This document shows, in pieces, positions 26,004 to 34,970 of a stretch of DNA of 64,000 bases. The translations under genes were made by a program, and so were the position numbers. Source of the DNA: UBA4744 sp963707435 (GTDB lineage: Bacteria; Actinomycetota; Acidimicrobiia; Spongiisociales; UBA4744); contig CAVPPF010000007.1 of the NCBI GenBank assembly GCA_963707435.1, forward strand, positions 62,001-126,000. Reading direction: 5' to 3'. The notes under the pieces are model-generated. The model had not been told where the DNA came from. It made no database searches and was given only the letters and a program-made list of their open reading frames with translations. Position 1 is the stretch's first letter. Every line of letters begins with the position of its first letter.

Positions 26004-26858
26004 TCACACTTCGGGCCGGAACGGTTCGTCGCCCTCTGCCGTATCTTGCAGGAACCTCTCCACCTGTGCCGCGATATCGTCGGCGGACGGGATCTCCCCT
26101 TGAGCAGCCGCCATTCCTTCGAGCCGTTCGAGGTAGGCCCGCGAATCAGGCTGGGCGGCAATGGTGGCATCCAGTTGCCGGCGCTGCTCGGCGACACGAT
26201 CGACCATGTCGCCAAGATCGATTCTGATACCGAGGTGGCGAGCAACCCGGTCGACCAGGGCCACCGCACCGGCGTAGTAGGGGCCGGCAACGTAATGCGG
26301 CACTTGCGCCCAGAACCCGACTGCCGGTATCCCCGTGTCCGTCAGGGCCATTTCGACGATGTTCACGGCTGCTCCCGGCACGCGCAGGAGGCCTTCGGGG
26401 AGCTGCTCGTCCTCACCAATCAGCTCGCGGCGGGAAGCCGTGGTGAGCAGCGGGGTCGGATAGGTGTGGGGGGTCGCAGCCGGCACACCTCCCAGCGACA
26501 CGACCTCGACCACTCCCAGGGTCGAGGCGAGTTCGGCCACCGACCGGCCGAGCGCTTTCCATTGCCAATCTGGTTCATTGCCGCTCAGGGCGAGTACGTC
26601 GCGCCGGTCGTAGCGGAAGCGACGCACGGAAAGCTCGGGCCAATCGATGTGCTGCAATCTTCCGTCGACGAAATCAACGACCGGTCGGTTTGATCGGTAA
26701 TCGAAGAGGGCATCGGGATCAAAGGTGGCGATGATGTCGCCGTCGGCCACGATGTGATCGGCTGCTTCCGTGCCGACACTCCCGGCATTGACCCACCCCT
26801 GGAAAGCCACAATGAGGGCGGGCGCTACGAGTTCTTCAAGAGGGTCGAGCCGGTACAT
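26004..26858 (-). CDS. PAC2 family protein
   Basis: A 284-residue protein of the PAC2 (proteasome assembly chaperone 2-like) family, recognised by the N-terminal LVAPALIVAFQGWVNAG, the VVSLGGVPAATPHT loop and the GPYYAGAVALVDRVARHLG region. In actinobacteria this family is common, often near proteasome or tRNA genes, but its biochemical role is not settled. TACCCT lies 9 bases before the ATG. It is divergent from the ADP-forming acyl-CoA synthetase. Confidence 0.88.
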   Translation of the reverse strand: MYRLDPLEELVAPALIVAFQGWVNAGSVGTEAADHIVADGDIIATFDPDALFDYRSNRPVVDFVDGRLQHIDWPELSVRRFRYDRRDVLALSGNEPDWQWKALGRSVAELASTLGVVEVVSLGGVPAATPHTYPTPLLTTASRRELIGEDEQLPEGLLRVPGAAVNIVEMALTDTGIPAVGFWAQVPHYVAGPYYAGAVALVDRVARHLGIRIDLGDMVDRVAEQRRQLDATIAAQPDSRAYLERLEGMAAAQGEIPSADDIAAQVERFLQDTAEGDEPFRPEV

Positions 26859-26986
26859 TCTGCAGAGAGGGTACTCGCCCCGCTGAATTCACTGAGGTCT
26901 GAGGCAGAGCGGCGGGACGGTTGGAACACCTTCCGGTCCTGCCGGCCACCTACCATGATGCGGCACTACGCCGAGGAGTTCCCACC

Positions 26987-29083
26987 GTGGACGCACCGAG
27001 CGGAGCTTTCGAATCCTTCTTCAGCCCGCGCAGTGTCGTGCTGATCGGTGCTTCCCGGGATCACACCAAACTGGGATTCGGCGTTGCCAGAAATCTCGCC
27101 GAAGGTGGGTTCGCCGGGACTGTGCACTTTGTCAACCCGGCAGCGCCCGGCGAGTTGCTCGGGAGAACCGTCTACCGGACGGTGGCCGACCTTCCGGGAA
27201 CGGTCGACCTGGCCGTTCTCCTGGTGCCGGCCCGCCTGGTCCCCGGGGCGCTCGACGAATGCGGGCAACGGGGCATCAAGGCCGTCATCGTCTCCTCCGG
27301 CGGATTCCGGGAAATCGGCCCGGCGGGGGAAGCCCTGGAGTCCGCCTGCCGGACCGTGGCCGCGGCGCACTCCATGCGTGTGCTCGGACCCAACTGTATC
27401 GGCACGATCGACACGCACAGCGGGCTGAATACGACGTTCCTTGCCCCTCCGGGGCCGAAACCCGGCACCGTTGCATTTATCTCCCACTCGGGGGCGGTGT
27501 GCGCGGCGGCAATCGACTGGTTTGCCGGTCGGGGGGTGGGCTTATCGCGGCTCGTCAGCCTGGGCAATCAAATCGATGTCCATGAGGTGGATGCGCTGGA
27601 GATGGTGGCGTCCGACCCGGCCGCGGGGGTGGCTGCGATGTACCTGGAAACCGTCGCCGACGGCCGCCGTCTGGTTGACGTGGCGGGCGATCTGACGATC
27701 CCGGTGCTCGCCTTCAAAGCGGGACGATCCAATGCCGGCAAACGGGCGGTTGCATCCCATACGGGAGCTATGGCCGGAAACGACGAGGCCTACCGGGCCG
27801 CATGCCGGCGGGCCGGAATCATCGTTGTGCCCACGCTGGAAGCACTGCTCGACGCAGCTCGCACGCTGGCCTGGGCCCGCCTTCCGGCCGGTCGCACCAT
27901 GGCCGTCCTCACCAACGCCGGGGGACCGGGTGTGGCCGCCGCCGATGCGCTCGAGGAGAGTGGCCTTTCGCTGTCCGTCCTGTCGCCGGCCACCCGTGCC
28001 GAGCTGGCCGGTTCGCTCCCCGCCGGAGCCGGCGTCGCCAACCCGGTCGACATGCTCGCGTCCGCACGTCCTGAGGATTTCGCCCACAGCCTGCAAATCC
28101 TCGTCGATGCAGAGGAGGTCGACGGGGTTCTCGTTGTGTATCCACCTCCTCCCATGTTCGCCGCAGAGCTGGTGGCCGAGGCATTGGTCCCGGTAGTCGC
28201 CGCTTCCGGTAAACCGGTGCTGGTTGCGGTCATGGGAGACCGGACCGTCGAGAAGGCTGCGTCCCGGTTGCGAGCGGCCGAGGTTCCCGACTTCAGATTT
28301 CCGGAGCCGGCCGCGGCGGCTCTGGCGATTCTGGCCGATCGAGCCGACCGGTTGTCCGCGCCGCACGCGTCCCCGGTCCCGCCTTCCGGCATGGACACCG
28401 AGGCTGCAACCGGCATCATCGATGGCTGTGCAAGCGGGTGGTTGGATCACGCTCAGAGAGCGGCGTTGATGGAAGCCCGCGGAATCGCCGTCCCGCCCGC
28501 AATGGTGGTCGCAACGGCCGATGAGGCCGTGGAAGCCGCCGGTGTCCTCCACGAGGGGGTCGCTCTCAAGCTCGAAGACCCGGACGTCATCCACAAGTCA
28601 GACGTCGGAGGCGTGCACCTCGGGTTGCGCTCGGCGCAAGAGATCCGAGCTGCCTTTGCGCGGCTGGCCGGCGCCGTGCCAACCGCGTCGCCACACCCGT
28701 TTGCCGTTCTCGTTCAGACCATGGCAGGTCCAGGCCAGGACGTCATCGTCGGCGGCATCCGCGATGCTCAGTTCGGACCCCTGGTCATGTTCGGTTCCGG
28801 AGGGATCGAAGTCGAGGCTATCCGCGACGTCGCGTTCGCTCTCGCCCCCTTGACGAGAGGCGACCTAGCGCACCTTCTCTCCGGGACCAGAGCGGGGCGC
28901 CGTCTGGCCGGCCATCGATCGATTCCCCCGGGCGACGTGCAGGCGGTCGAAGACGTGTTGCTCAGCGTCGGGTGGCTGCTATCCGAACAGCCGCGCATTG
29001 CCGAAATCGAAATCAATCCATTGCGTGTCTATGCGCCCGGATCTGGGACGACGGCACTCGATGTGCGGGTGCGTGTCACGTAG
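26987..29083 (+). CDS. ADP-forming acyl-CoA synthetase (acetate-CoA ligase type), fused alpha-beta
   Basis: A 698-residue NDP-forming acyl-CoA synthetase that interconverts acyl-CoA plus ADP and free acid plus ATP. The N-terminal half has the CoA-binding fold (VVLIGASRDHTKLGFG), the succinyl-CoA-synthetase-like region SHSGAVCAAAIDW and a second flavodoxin-like domain. The C-terminal ATP-grasp half starts near ARGIAVPPAMVV and has ALKLEDPDVIHKSDVGGVHLGL and EIEINPLRV. Subunits are fused in alpha-beta order, as in archaeal ACD and bacterial Pat-like proteins. The GTG at 26987 has GAGGAG 8 bases upstream. The acyl specificity is not known. Confidence 0.9.
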   Translation: MDAPSGAFESFFSPRSVVLIGASRDHTKLGFGVARNLAEGGFAGTVHFVNPAAPGELLGRTVYRTVADLPGTVDLAVLLVPARLVPGALDECGQRGIKAVIVSSGGFREIGPAGEALESACRTVAAAHSMRVLGPNCIGTIDTHSGLNTTFLAPPGPKPGTVAFISHSGAVCAAAIDWFAGRGVGLSRLVSLGNQIDVHEVDALEMVASDPAAGVAAMYLETVADGRRLVDVAGDLTIPVLAFKAGRSNAGKRAVASHTGAMAGNDEAYRAACRRAGIIVVPTLEALLDAARTLAWARLPAGRTMAVLTNAGGPGVAAADALEESGLSLSVLSPATRAELAGSLPAGAGVANPVDMLASARPEDFAHSLQILVDAEEVDGVLVVYPPPPMFAAELVAEALVPVVAASGKPVLVAVMGDRTVEKAASRLRAAEVPDFRFPEPAAAALAILADRADRLSAPHASPVPPSGMDTEAATGIIDGCASGWLDHAQRAALMEARGIAVPPAMVVATADEAVEAAGVLHEGVALKLEDPDVIHKSDVGGVHLGLRSAQEIRAAFARLAGAVPTASPHPFAVLVQTMAGPGQDVIVGGIRDAQFGPLVMFGSGGIEVEAIRDVAFALAPLTRGDLAHLLSGTRAGRRLAGHRSIPPGDVQAVEDVLLSVGWLLSEQPRIAEIEINPLRVYAPGSGTTALDVRVRVT

Positions 29084-29111
29084 CCAACCGTTGCGGACCA
29101 TACTCTCAGCC

Positions 29112-29558
29112 ATGCACAAGATACTGACTGCAACCCACGTGGCCGGTGAGGCGTTCGACGTCACGACGGCGGCGGGCCCACAGATTCGCGTCGAGGGGTC
29201 GAGCGCCGGCCCGAATGCATCCGGACCGGGTCCTATGCAGCTGTTGCTCATCGGTCTGGCCACCTGCTCCGCTATCAACGTTGTTGATCTGCTCGAGAAG
29301 ATGCGACAACCGTTCGGCTCGTTCGAGGTCGATGTGGCCGGCCGCCGGGCAGAGGAACCGCCGAGGGTATGGACCGACATCGAGCTGCACTACCGGATTC
29401 GGGGAAACGTCGACGAGCGGCGTTTCGCCCGGGCTATCTGGCTCAGTGAGACGAAGCTGTGCTCGGCGGCCGCCATGCTCTCAGCGGTCGCCACCATTAC
29501 CCACACCTACGAGATCCTGAGCGACGAAACGGCGAATCAATCTGTGAATGAGGAATAG
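29112..29558 (+). CDS. OsmC/Ohr family protein
   Basis: A 148-residue OsmC-like thiol peroxidase-fold protein. Both conserved cysteines are present: one in LLIGLATCSAINVVDLLEK and one in ETKLCSAAAM, the expected redox pair for reducing organic hydroperoxides. The ATG is preceded by TACTCT at 29101-29106, 5 bases away. It follows the acyl-CoA synthetase but appears to have its own promoter. Both cysteines are ordinary TGC codons, not selenocysteine. Confidence 0.88.
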   Translation: MHKILTATHVAGEAFDVTTAAGPQIRVEGSSAGPNASGPGPMQLLLIGLATCSAINVVDLLEKMRQPFGSFEVDVAGRRAEEPPRVWTDIELHYRIRGNVDERRFARAIWLSETKLCSAAAMLSAVATITHTYEILSDETANQSVNEE

Positions 29559-29629
29559 CAGCGCTCGTCGGCACGTTCCAACTTCGTAAGCCGCTCACGG
29601 CGAGCGGAGCCATACGAATTGAGAGAAGC

Positions 29630-30241
29630 ATGTCGCGACCAAAACGGGGCAAGACCCTCGAACGCCGGCGAGCGGAGGAAGCAGCCCGCAAGGCCGCTCA
29701 GACCAAGAGATCCAATCGCAGGCGAGCTGCCCTCATGGCGGGAGGGTCGCTTTTCGTGGTGGCCGCGGCCATCGTTCTGGTTGTGCTCCAGCCGCCGGCA
29801 CCGGGAGTGGCCTTCCCCGACCTTGGCAATCAACACTTGAGCTCCCTCGACGAACCCCATGTCGTGTACAACAGCCGGCCGCCATCATCCGGGCCGCATA
29901 TGGGGAATCTGGCCAACTGGGGCGAATCGGACGTGCAGATTCCGCCGGAGCTTTACGTCCACAACCTCGAGGACGGCGGGGTGGTCCTCGCCTACAGCTG
30001 CGGGAGCAGCTGCCCGGAACTGGTGGACGGCCTCCGCCAGGTCCTTGCGGACTTCGCCGGGCGCAATCTGCTGCTGATGCCGTACCAGGACATCGTCGAT
30101 CCGGACGGTGTCGCGCGTCGAGCGGCCGCAGTCGCCTGGGGCCGGGTCCTCTATTTCGATGAACTCTCCGACTCCTCCGGCGAACAGCTCGACAAGTTCA
30201 TCCGGACCTTCGAGGGTATCGATCATCACGTAGGGGCTTGA
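29630..30241 (+). CDS. DUF3105 domain membrane-anchored protein
   Basis: A 203-residue protein. A basic N-terminus rich in Arg/Lys/Ala (RRAEEAARKAAQTKRSNRRR) precedes one transmembrane helix (about residues 36-54) and an extracytoplasmic DUF3105 domain. The domain is marked by YNSRPPSSGPHMGNLANWG, the LEDGGVVLAYSC segment and the late LMPYQD. DUF3105 proteins are common in Actinobacteria and Chloroflexi and have no settled function. GAGAGAAG precedes the ATG. It converges with the FMN reductase gene. Confidence 0.87.
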   Translation: MSRPKRGKTLERRRAEEAARKAAQTKRSNRRRAALMAGGSLFVVAAAIVLVVLQPPAPGVAFPDLGNQHLSSLDEPHVVYNSRPPSSGPHMGNLANWGESDVQIPPELYVHNLEDGGVVLAYSCGSSCPELVDGLRQVLADFAGRNLLLMPYQDIVDPDGVARRAAAVAWGRVLYFDELSDSSGEQLDKFIRTFEGIDHHVGA

Positions 30242-30257
30242 AGCTCCGACGCCCGCA

Positions 30258-30980
30258 TCAGCTGGACGGCGCGACCTCCGAACTGCTCCTTCCGCACGAC
30301 GGGCACGAACCTATCCGGGAGATGCCCCCGCCTGCTTCTTCATCGATCACATCGGCGTGATGGTTCGTCGGGAGAGCGCATGCAGGGCAAGCAGTCGCGA
30401 CCCGCCGCGTTTCGGCATGCATCGTGACAGATTGCCGCCCGTAGCGAAGCGTGGCTGCCATCCAGAGGAGCTCCGACAGCATCCCGTCGATGCGTCTCCG
30501 GATACTCTCGTCCAGGAGGGCCCCCGCTGCGTCGAAGGCGCTCCCGACGTTCCCGACGGTTGCGTCGCGCCGGATGGGCACGAGGCCAACGGCGCGGAGC
30601 ACCGGCAGCAGGTTCTCGATCATCCGGGCTCCACCGAGCACCCCGGTCGAGACGCCGACCAGTCCGACCGGCTTATGTACGTACTCGGTGTAGTTGGTAT
30701 CCAGGGCATGCTTGAGGGAGGCCGGGTAGCCGTGGTTGTACTCCGGCGAGACGATCACGAGCCCATCGGACCCGTCGATGAGATCCGAGAACTCCGGGTG
30801 CTTGATCGCGGTCCCTGCATCGTCGGCGGGGAGGGCGAGAGCCTCGATCTCGACGAGCCGGGTGGTCACCTGAGGGTATTCGGCCAGCCGTGCTGCTACC
30901 CACCGCGCCACAGCGGCGCTGCGGGCCCCTTTTCTGACGGTTCCCCAGAGAACGGGTATCCCATAGGGACGATCGGCCAT
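30258..30980 (-). CDS. NAD(P)H-dependent FMN reductase with C-terminal zinc-ribbon-like tail
   Basis: A 240-residue flavodoxin-fold reductase. The FMN-binding loop GTVRKGARS lies near residue 12, and SPEYNHGYPASLKHALD, the family hallmark, near residues 77-93. The usual protein ends near residue 190. Here it continues with CPAC, then about 25 residues and CPSC, a four-cysteine set that looks like a small zinc ribbon. The ATG at 30980 has AGGAAAGG upstream. The likely role is reduction of FMN, quinones or azo compounds with NAD(P)H. The tail is the odd part. Confidence 0.87.
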   Translation of the reverse strand: MADRPYGIPVLWGTVRKGARSAAVARWVAARLAEYPQVTTRLVEIEALALPADDAGTAIKHPEFSDLIDGSDGLVIVSPEYNHGYPASLKHALDTNYTEYVHKPVGLVGVSTGVLGGARMIENLLPVLRAVGLVPIRRDATVGNVGSAFDAAGALLDESIRRRIDGMLSELLWMAATLRYGRQSVTMHAETRRVATACPACALPTNHHADVIDEEAGGGISRIGSCPSCGRSSSEVAPSS

Positions 30981-31134
30981 ATTCTGCCTTTCCTCTCGGA
31001 CGCACCAACTTAGTGGCACTCGATCGACCCGGCGCTCTACCCGACCGGCGAGGGGGAGTGGTGCGAAGGGCTCAAGGTTTGTGGCCGGTGTTGCCGATAC
31101 TTGCATCCACCAGCGGTTTCAGGGAGTTCAGCAC

Positions 31135-32529
31135 GTGAGCACGACGATCGATGGGGGTCGCGCCGACCCCGCCCTCCTGGACGCGCGTCCCTATTCGGAG
31201 CTTCCCGGGCAGGTCAATCGCCTGGGCGTGGCTCTCCAGGGCCTCGCCGACTCGCTCGACCGCCGGCTGCTCGAATCCGAGCATGTGGGCCGCATCACGA
31301 CACAGATCAACCAGGGCTTGCTCCTCGACGAGATTCTCGACAAGGTTTTCGAGAGCTTCCAGGGGGTCATTCCCTACAACCGGATCGGGTTCTCGCTCAT
31401 CGGCGACGAAGGAACATCGGTCGTGGCGCGCTGGGCCCGATCAGACCTCGAAAAGTTGAGCCTCGGCGCCGGATTCCGGGCTCCGCTGGCCGGCAGCAGT
31501 CTGCAGGGCATTCTCGAAACCGGCCGGCCGCGCATCATCAATGACCTCGAGGCCTACCTCGCCGGCAAGCCGGAGTCTGAGTCGACGCGGCTGATCGTCG
31601 AGGAAGGTCTGCGATCTTCGCTGACGTGCCCGCTGGTCGTCAACGGCGAACCGGTTGGATTCATGTTCTTCTCCAGCATTCATCCTCACGAGTACCAACC
31701 CCACCATGTCTCGGTGTTCCAGAGCATCGCCGCACAACTCTCGGTGATCGTGGAAAAGGGAAGGATGGCGTCGGAACTGGATGCCCAGCGCCAGGCAATG
31801 GAAGAACAGAACGCGGGTCTGCGCCGGATGGATGCGATCAAGAATCGATTCCTCGGAATGGTTGCCCACGACCTTCGCAATCCGATCGCGAGCATCCGCA
31901 TGTCTGCAGAGCTGTTGGCCGACCCATCTGCGACGCTCGACGGGTTCGAGCGGGATGAGTTCCTTTCCGACATCAACCGGCAAGCCGAGTACATGGTTGA
32001 ACTCATCGACGACCTGCTCGATGTGACCAAGATCGAGTCCGGACACCTGGACCTGCATTGGGAGCCGATCGATCTCAAGGCTTTCCTGGCCGAAACGGTT
32101 CGCCGCCACTCCAGCCTCGCGACTCGAAAGGGGACGGCGGTGACCCTGGTGACCGACCGGGACGGCTTCGTCAATGCCGACCGCAAGCGGCTCCGCCAGA
32201 TCCTCGACAATCTGATTTCGAACGCGGTCAAGTACTCGCCTGCCGGGAGCACGGTCGAGGTGAGCCACCGTTGGGAGGGCGATTCCTGGACGGTGGAAGT
32301 CTCGGACGAGGGCCCGGGCCTCACCGAATCCGATCGCCGATCCCTCTTTGAGTACTTCGCCACGTTGTCGGCAAAGCCCACCGGTGGTGAGAACAGCACG
32401 GGCCTCGGCATGGCGATCACCCGCAGGGCGGTCGAGGCTCACGGAGGCGATATCGGAGTCGACTCTCAACCCGGCTCGGGGAGCAAGTTCTGGTTCACGA
32501 TTCCGGGTGCGGCGCCGCCTTCCGACTGA
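31135..32529 (+). CDS. GAF-domain sensor histidine kinase
   Basis: A 464-residue soluble sensor kinase. An N-terminal coiled region leads into a GAF domain (about residues 55-205, with NRIGFSLIGDEG and LRSSLTCPLVVNGEPVGFM). The dimerisation domain has the phospho-acceptor histidine in MVAHDLRNPIASIRMS, and the ATPase domain has QILDNLISNAVKYSP, DEGPGL and STGLGMAI. There is no membrane segment, so it senses an internal signal or ligand. The GTG at 31135 has AGGGAG 8 bases upstream. No response regulator is adjacent. Confidence 0.9.
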   Translation: MSTTIDGGRADPALLDARPYSELPGQVNRLGVALQGLADSLDRRLLESEHVGRITTQINQGLLLDEILDKVFESFQGVIPYNRIGFSLIGDEGTSVVARWARSDLEKLSLGAGFRAPLAGSSLQGILETGRPRIINDLEAYLAGKPESESTRLIVEEGLRSSLTCPLVVNGEPVGFMFFSSIHPHEYQPHHVSVFQSIAAQLSVIVEKGRMASELDAQRQAMEEQNAGLRRMDAIKNRFLGMVAHDLRNPIASIRMSAELLADPSATLDGFERDEFLSDINRQAEYMVELIDDLLDVTKIESGHLDLHWEPIDLKAFLAETVRRHSSLATRKGTAVTLVTDRDGFVNADRKRLRQILDNLISNAVKYSPAGSTVEVSHRWEGDSWTVEVSDEGPGLTESDRRSLFEYFATLSAKPTGGENSTGLGMAITRRAVEAHGGDIGVDSQPGSGSKFWFTIPGAAPPSD

Positions 32530-32544
32530 CCGGCGAAGCCAATT

Positions 32545-33081
32545 TCACCGCTCAGCGTCGGCGGGCGGCCGGTCGGCCAGCCCGGCCATCTCGGAGGCCC
32601 GCAATCGGACACCCTCCGCGATTTCCCGGCCCGCCCGGCGGTACTCGGACATGCTGAGGCCGTAGGGATCGTCGATGGTTGCTTCACCGAGGAGGTTGGC
32701 CTGGATCCCGGGGAAGTGGCGGTCCAGCCAGGTGATCTGGGCGACCTCCATTGCATAGACCAGCGATGTTCTTTCGAGCATGTCACGATCCACCCGTGCT
32801 GCCCGGTGACCGGTGAGATCGACGCCCATCTCCGCCGCTACCGCTTGCATCTGGGCGGTGGCGGGGTGGCCGGTCAGTCCGTGGGTTCCCGCGCTGGCAA
32901 CGTGGAGACCGACGGTGCTCAGGTCTGAGACCTGGAAAAGGAGGCTGAGCGCCTGCCGGGCGACAGCTTCGGCAAGTGGAGACCGGCAGATATTGCCGGT
33001 GCAGACGAAGAGAATCGAAGCGGGATTCACGACATCATCATGGTCGGCCCGTAGCGGTGCGTTCACCCGGTCAAGCGACAT
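32545..33081 (-). CDS. Low-molecular-weight protein tyrosine phosphatase
   Basis: A 178-residue arsenate-reductase-like phosphatase. The P-loop is CTGNICRS (C-x5-R-S) near residue 27, and the general-acid loop is DDPYG near 138. Residues between them (SAGTHGLTGHPA, GHRAARV) fit the bacterial LMW-PTP group, which dephosphorylates tyrosine on proteins or sugar-related kinases. The start is uncertain: the ATG at 33081 has no ribosome site, and an in-frame GTG at 33030 would give the usual short N-terminus before ILFVCTGN. It lies 12 bases after the IF-1 gene and is likely co-transcribed. Confidence 0.87.
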   Translation of the reverse strand: MSLDRVNAPLRADHDDVVNPASILFVCTGNICRSPLAEAVARQALSLLFQVSDLSTVGLHVASAGTHGLTGHPATAQMQAVAAEMGVDLTGHRAARVDRDMLERTSLVYAMEVAQITWLDRHFPGIQANLLGEATIDDPYGLSMSEYRRAGREIAEGVRLRASEMAGLADRPPADAER

Positions 33082-33093
33082 CGACGACCGGGG

Positions 33094-33318
33094 CTACCGG
33101 TATCGCCAAACGATTCTGCCCCGGGTGGGGTCGTATGCCGACATCTCGAGGTCGACGCGATCGCCGGGGAGAATGCGGATGTACCGGCCGCGTCGCATCT
33201 TGCCGGAAGCGCGCGCCAGCACCTCGTGCCCTCCGTCGATTTCCACCCGGAACATGGCGGAGGGAAGCGTCTCCCGCACCACGCCCTGCACCCGGATGAC
33301 GTCCTTCTCTTTTGGCAT
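33094..33318 (-). CDS. infA: Translation initiation factor IF-1
   Basis: A 74-residue S1-like OB-fold protein. It begins MPKEKDVIRVQG and includes LPSAMFRVEIDGGHEVLA, SGKMRRGRYIRILPGD and YDPTRGRIVWRYR, which match IF-1 closely. IF-1 binds the ribosomal A site region during initiation. GGAG stands 6 bases before the ATG. It lies outside the usual ribosomal protein cluster, next to a phosphatase gene, so it may be the only copy relocated or a second paralogue; this cannot be told from the window. Confidence 0.9.
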   Translation of the reverse strand: MPKEKDVIRVQGVVRETLPSAMFRVEIDGGHEVLARASGKMRRGRYIRILPGDRVDLEMSAYDPTRGRIVWRYR

Positions 33319-33472
33319 CAATCGCTCCGTCTCCATCCCCTGGTGTCGGTTCGTGCTTGCGACGATCTGGGGTCGCCCAGGGCTGGTAGTCAAAACATAG
33401 CGCCGTGGCGCCCATAAACCCAAAGTCCGGCGCGGGTCGATAGAGGTGCAGGTGGCCTACGATGTCGGTCTC

Positions 33473-34846
33473 GTGAAGGTTCTCCTTGCATCGACGTATG
33501 AAATGGGTCACCAACCCCTCCACGTGGCCTCTCCCGCTGCGGCGTTGCGCGGCGCCGGTCACGAAGTGCGGACCCTCGACCTTTCCATCGATCGGCTCGC
33601 GCGCGCCGATCTCGACTGGTCGAATTGCCTCGCCTTTTCGGTCCCGATGCACACCGCAATGCGGTTGGCTTTGCAAACGGCTCGAAGGGTCAAGAAGTCG
33701 TTCCCGGAGATGCCCATTTGTGTCTACGGGCTGTACGCCCACTTCGGGCCACCGGACGATGCGTCACCCATCGACCATGCCATCGCGGGTGAGTACGAGC
33801 CGGCTCTGGTGGGTTGGGTGGACTCCATCGAACGCGGGCACGACGCCCCGTCCGGGTCGCAACCGCTGGAGCTCGGCAAGACAGAATCCCGGGTACCGGT
33901 TCGTACCGGTTTGCCCGGACTGGATCGCTATGCCCACCTCCAGGTCGGTGGCGACCACGCCAAAGTTGGATACGTGGAGGCGAGCCACGGATGCCGGCAC
34001 CGGTGTCGGCACTGTCCGATTCCTGCCGTTTACGACGGGAGGGTTCGTATCGTCGACGAGAGCACGGTGCTCTCGGACATCGATCAGCTCGTCGACCTGG
34101 GCGCTCGCCATATCACGTTCGGTGATGCCGACTTCCTCAATGCCCCCGCCCACTCGCTCCGCGTCGTGCGGGCGCTCCACGCCCGCCATCCGGGTCTCAG
34201 CTTCGACGTCACGACGAAAGTAGAGCTCATCGTCCGTCACCCGTCACTGTGGAGCGAGCTGGCTGCGTCCGGGCTGCTCTTTGTGGTCTCGGCTTTCGAA
34301 TCGACCAACAATCACATCCTGGCGTTACTCGACAAAGGGCACACGCGGGCGGATGAGGCTGCCGCCGTCGACATCCTCCGCGCGGCCGGCATCGAGATTC
34401 GGCCGACCTGGCTGCCGTTCACCCCCTGGACGTCGCTGGAGGATCTCCGGGATATGGTCCGGTTCCTCGATGAACATGATCTGACGGGGAATGTCGATCC
34501 GGTCCAGCTCACGATCAGGCTTCTCATACCGCAAGGGTCGCTGCTCCTGGGACTGCCGGATCTCGTGCCCTACCTGGATGCGTACGACGATGAGATGCTC
34601 GGATGGCGATGGCATGCTGCCGACCCGCGCGTGGATGCGCTGCAGGAGCGGTTGGCCGAGATCCACGAACGCGGCGTAGCGGACTCCCTGCCGATCGGTG
34701 AGCTCTTCATGATGCTGGCGGGCGAGATCATGGGATCGGGAGCCCGTTTGGCGGCTGTTGCCGAAGGGAGGCCGCGGCTCACCGAGCCGTGGTTCTGCTG
34801 AGCAGAGCCGGCCGGGAGCCAGTTCGGCTCTCTCGACGACCTGTAG
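33473..34846 (+). CDS. B12-type radical SAM protein with C-U-A-E-P tail (selenoprotein)
   Basis: A predicted 457-residue enzyme. Residues 1-130 look like a cobalamin-binding-type Rossmann domain (VLLASTYEMGHQPLHVASPAAAL). A radical SAM core with CRHRCRHC (C-x3-C-x2-C) for the 4Fe-4S cluster follows. The frame meets TGA at 34799-34801 right after WFC and then reads AEPAGSQFGSLDDL to a TAG. The resulting C-U-A-E-P tail is the feature after which the CUAEP/CCAEP-tail radical SAM (seleno)protein family is named (recalled, to be checked), so the TGA almost certainly encodes selenocysteine. A hairpin fitting a SECIS lies 3' of it. The start is GTG at 33473. The substrate is unknown. Confidence 0.88.
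34814..34832 (+). promoter_or_regulatory. Putative bacterial SECIS hairpin for the radical SAM selenoprotein
   Basis: GGGAGCC-AGUUC-GGCUCUC forms a 7-bp stem (one G-U pair) with a five-base loop having G in second position. The loop begins 20 nt after the TGA at 34799, within the 16-37 nt window of bacterial SECIS elements. An alternative overlapping stem (AGAGCCG/CGGCUCU) would place its loop too close to the TGA. Confidence 0.7.
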
Positions 34847-34970
34847 CGCAGAACTCGCAATTCTTTCCCTCAATCGACCCTGCCCGCATGCCGATACCGG
34901 GAAGATGGGGTTTCTCCCGGAAATCCTTTGCGGAAATGAACAACGACAGGTCACCGTCGGAACGGTAAAC

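Noticed and set aside
34804..34832. Alternative SECIS stem AGAGCCG/CGGCUCU
   Set aside because: Its apical loop would start about 10 nt after the TGA, too near for bacterial SECIS; the GGGAGCC/GGCUCUC stem fits better.
34758..34970. Earlier start for the second hybrid kinase
   Set aside because: It would overlap the read-through end of the radical SAM selenoprotein and adds residues with no kinase similarity.
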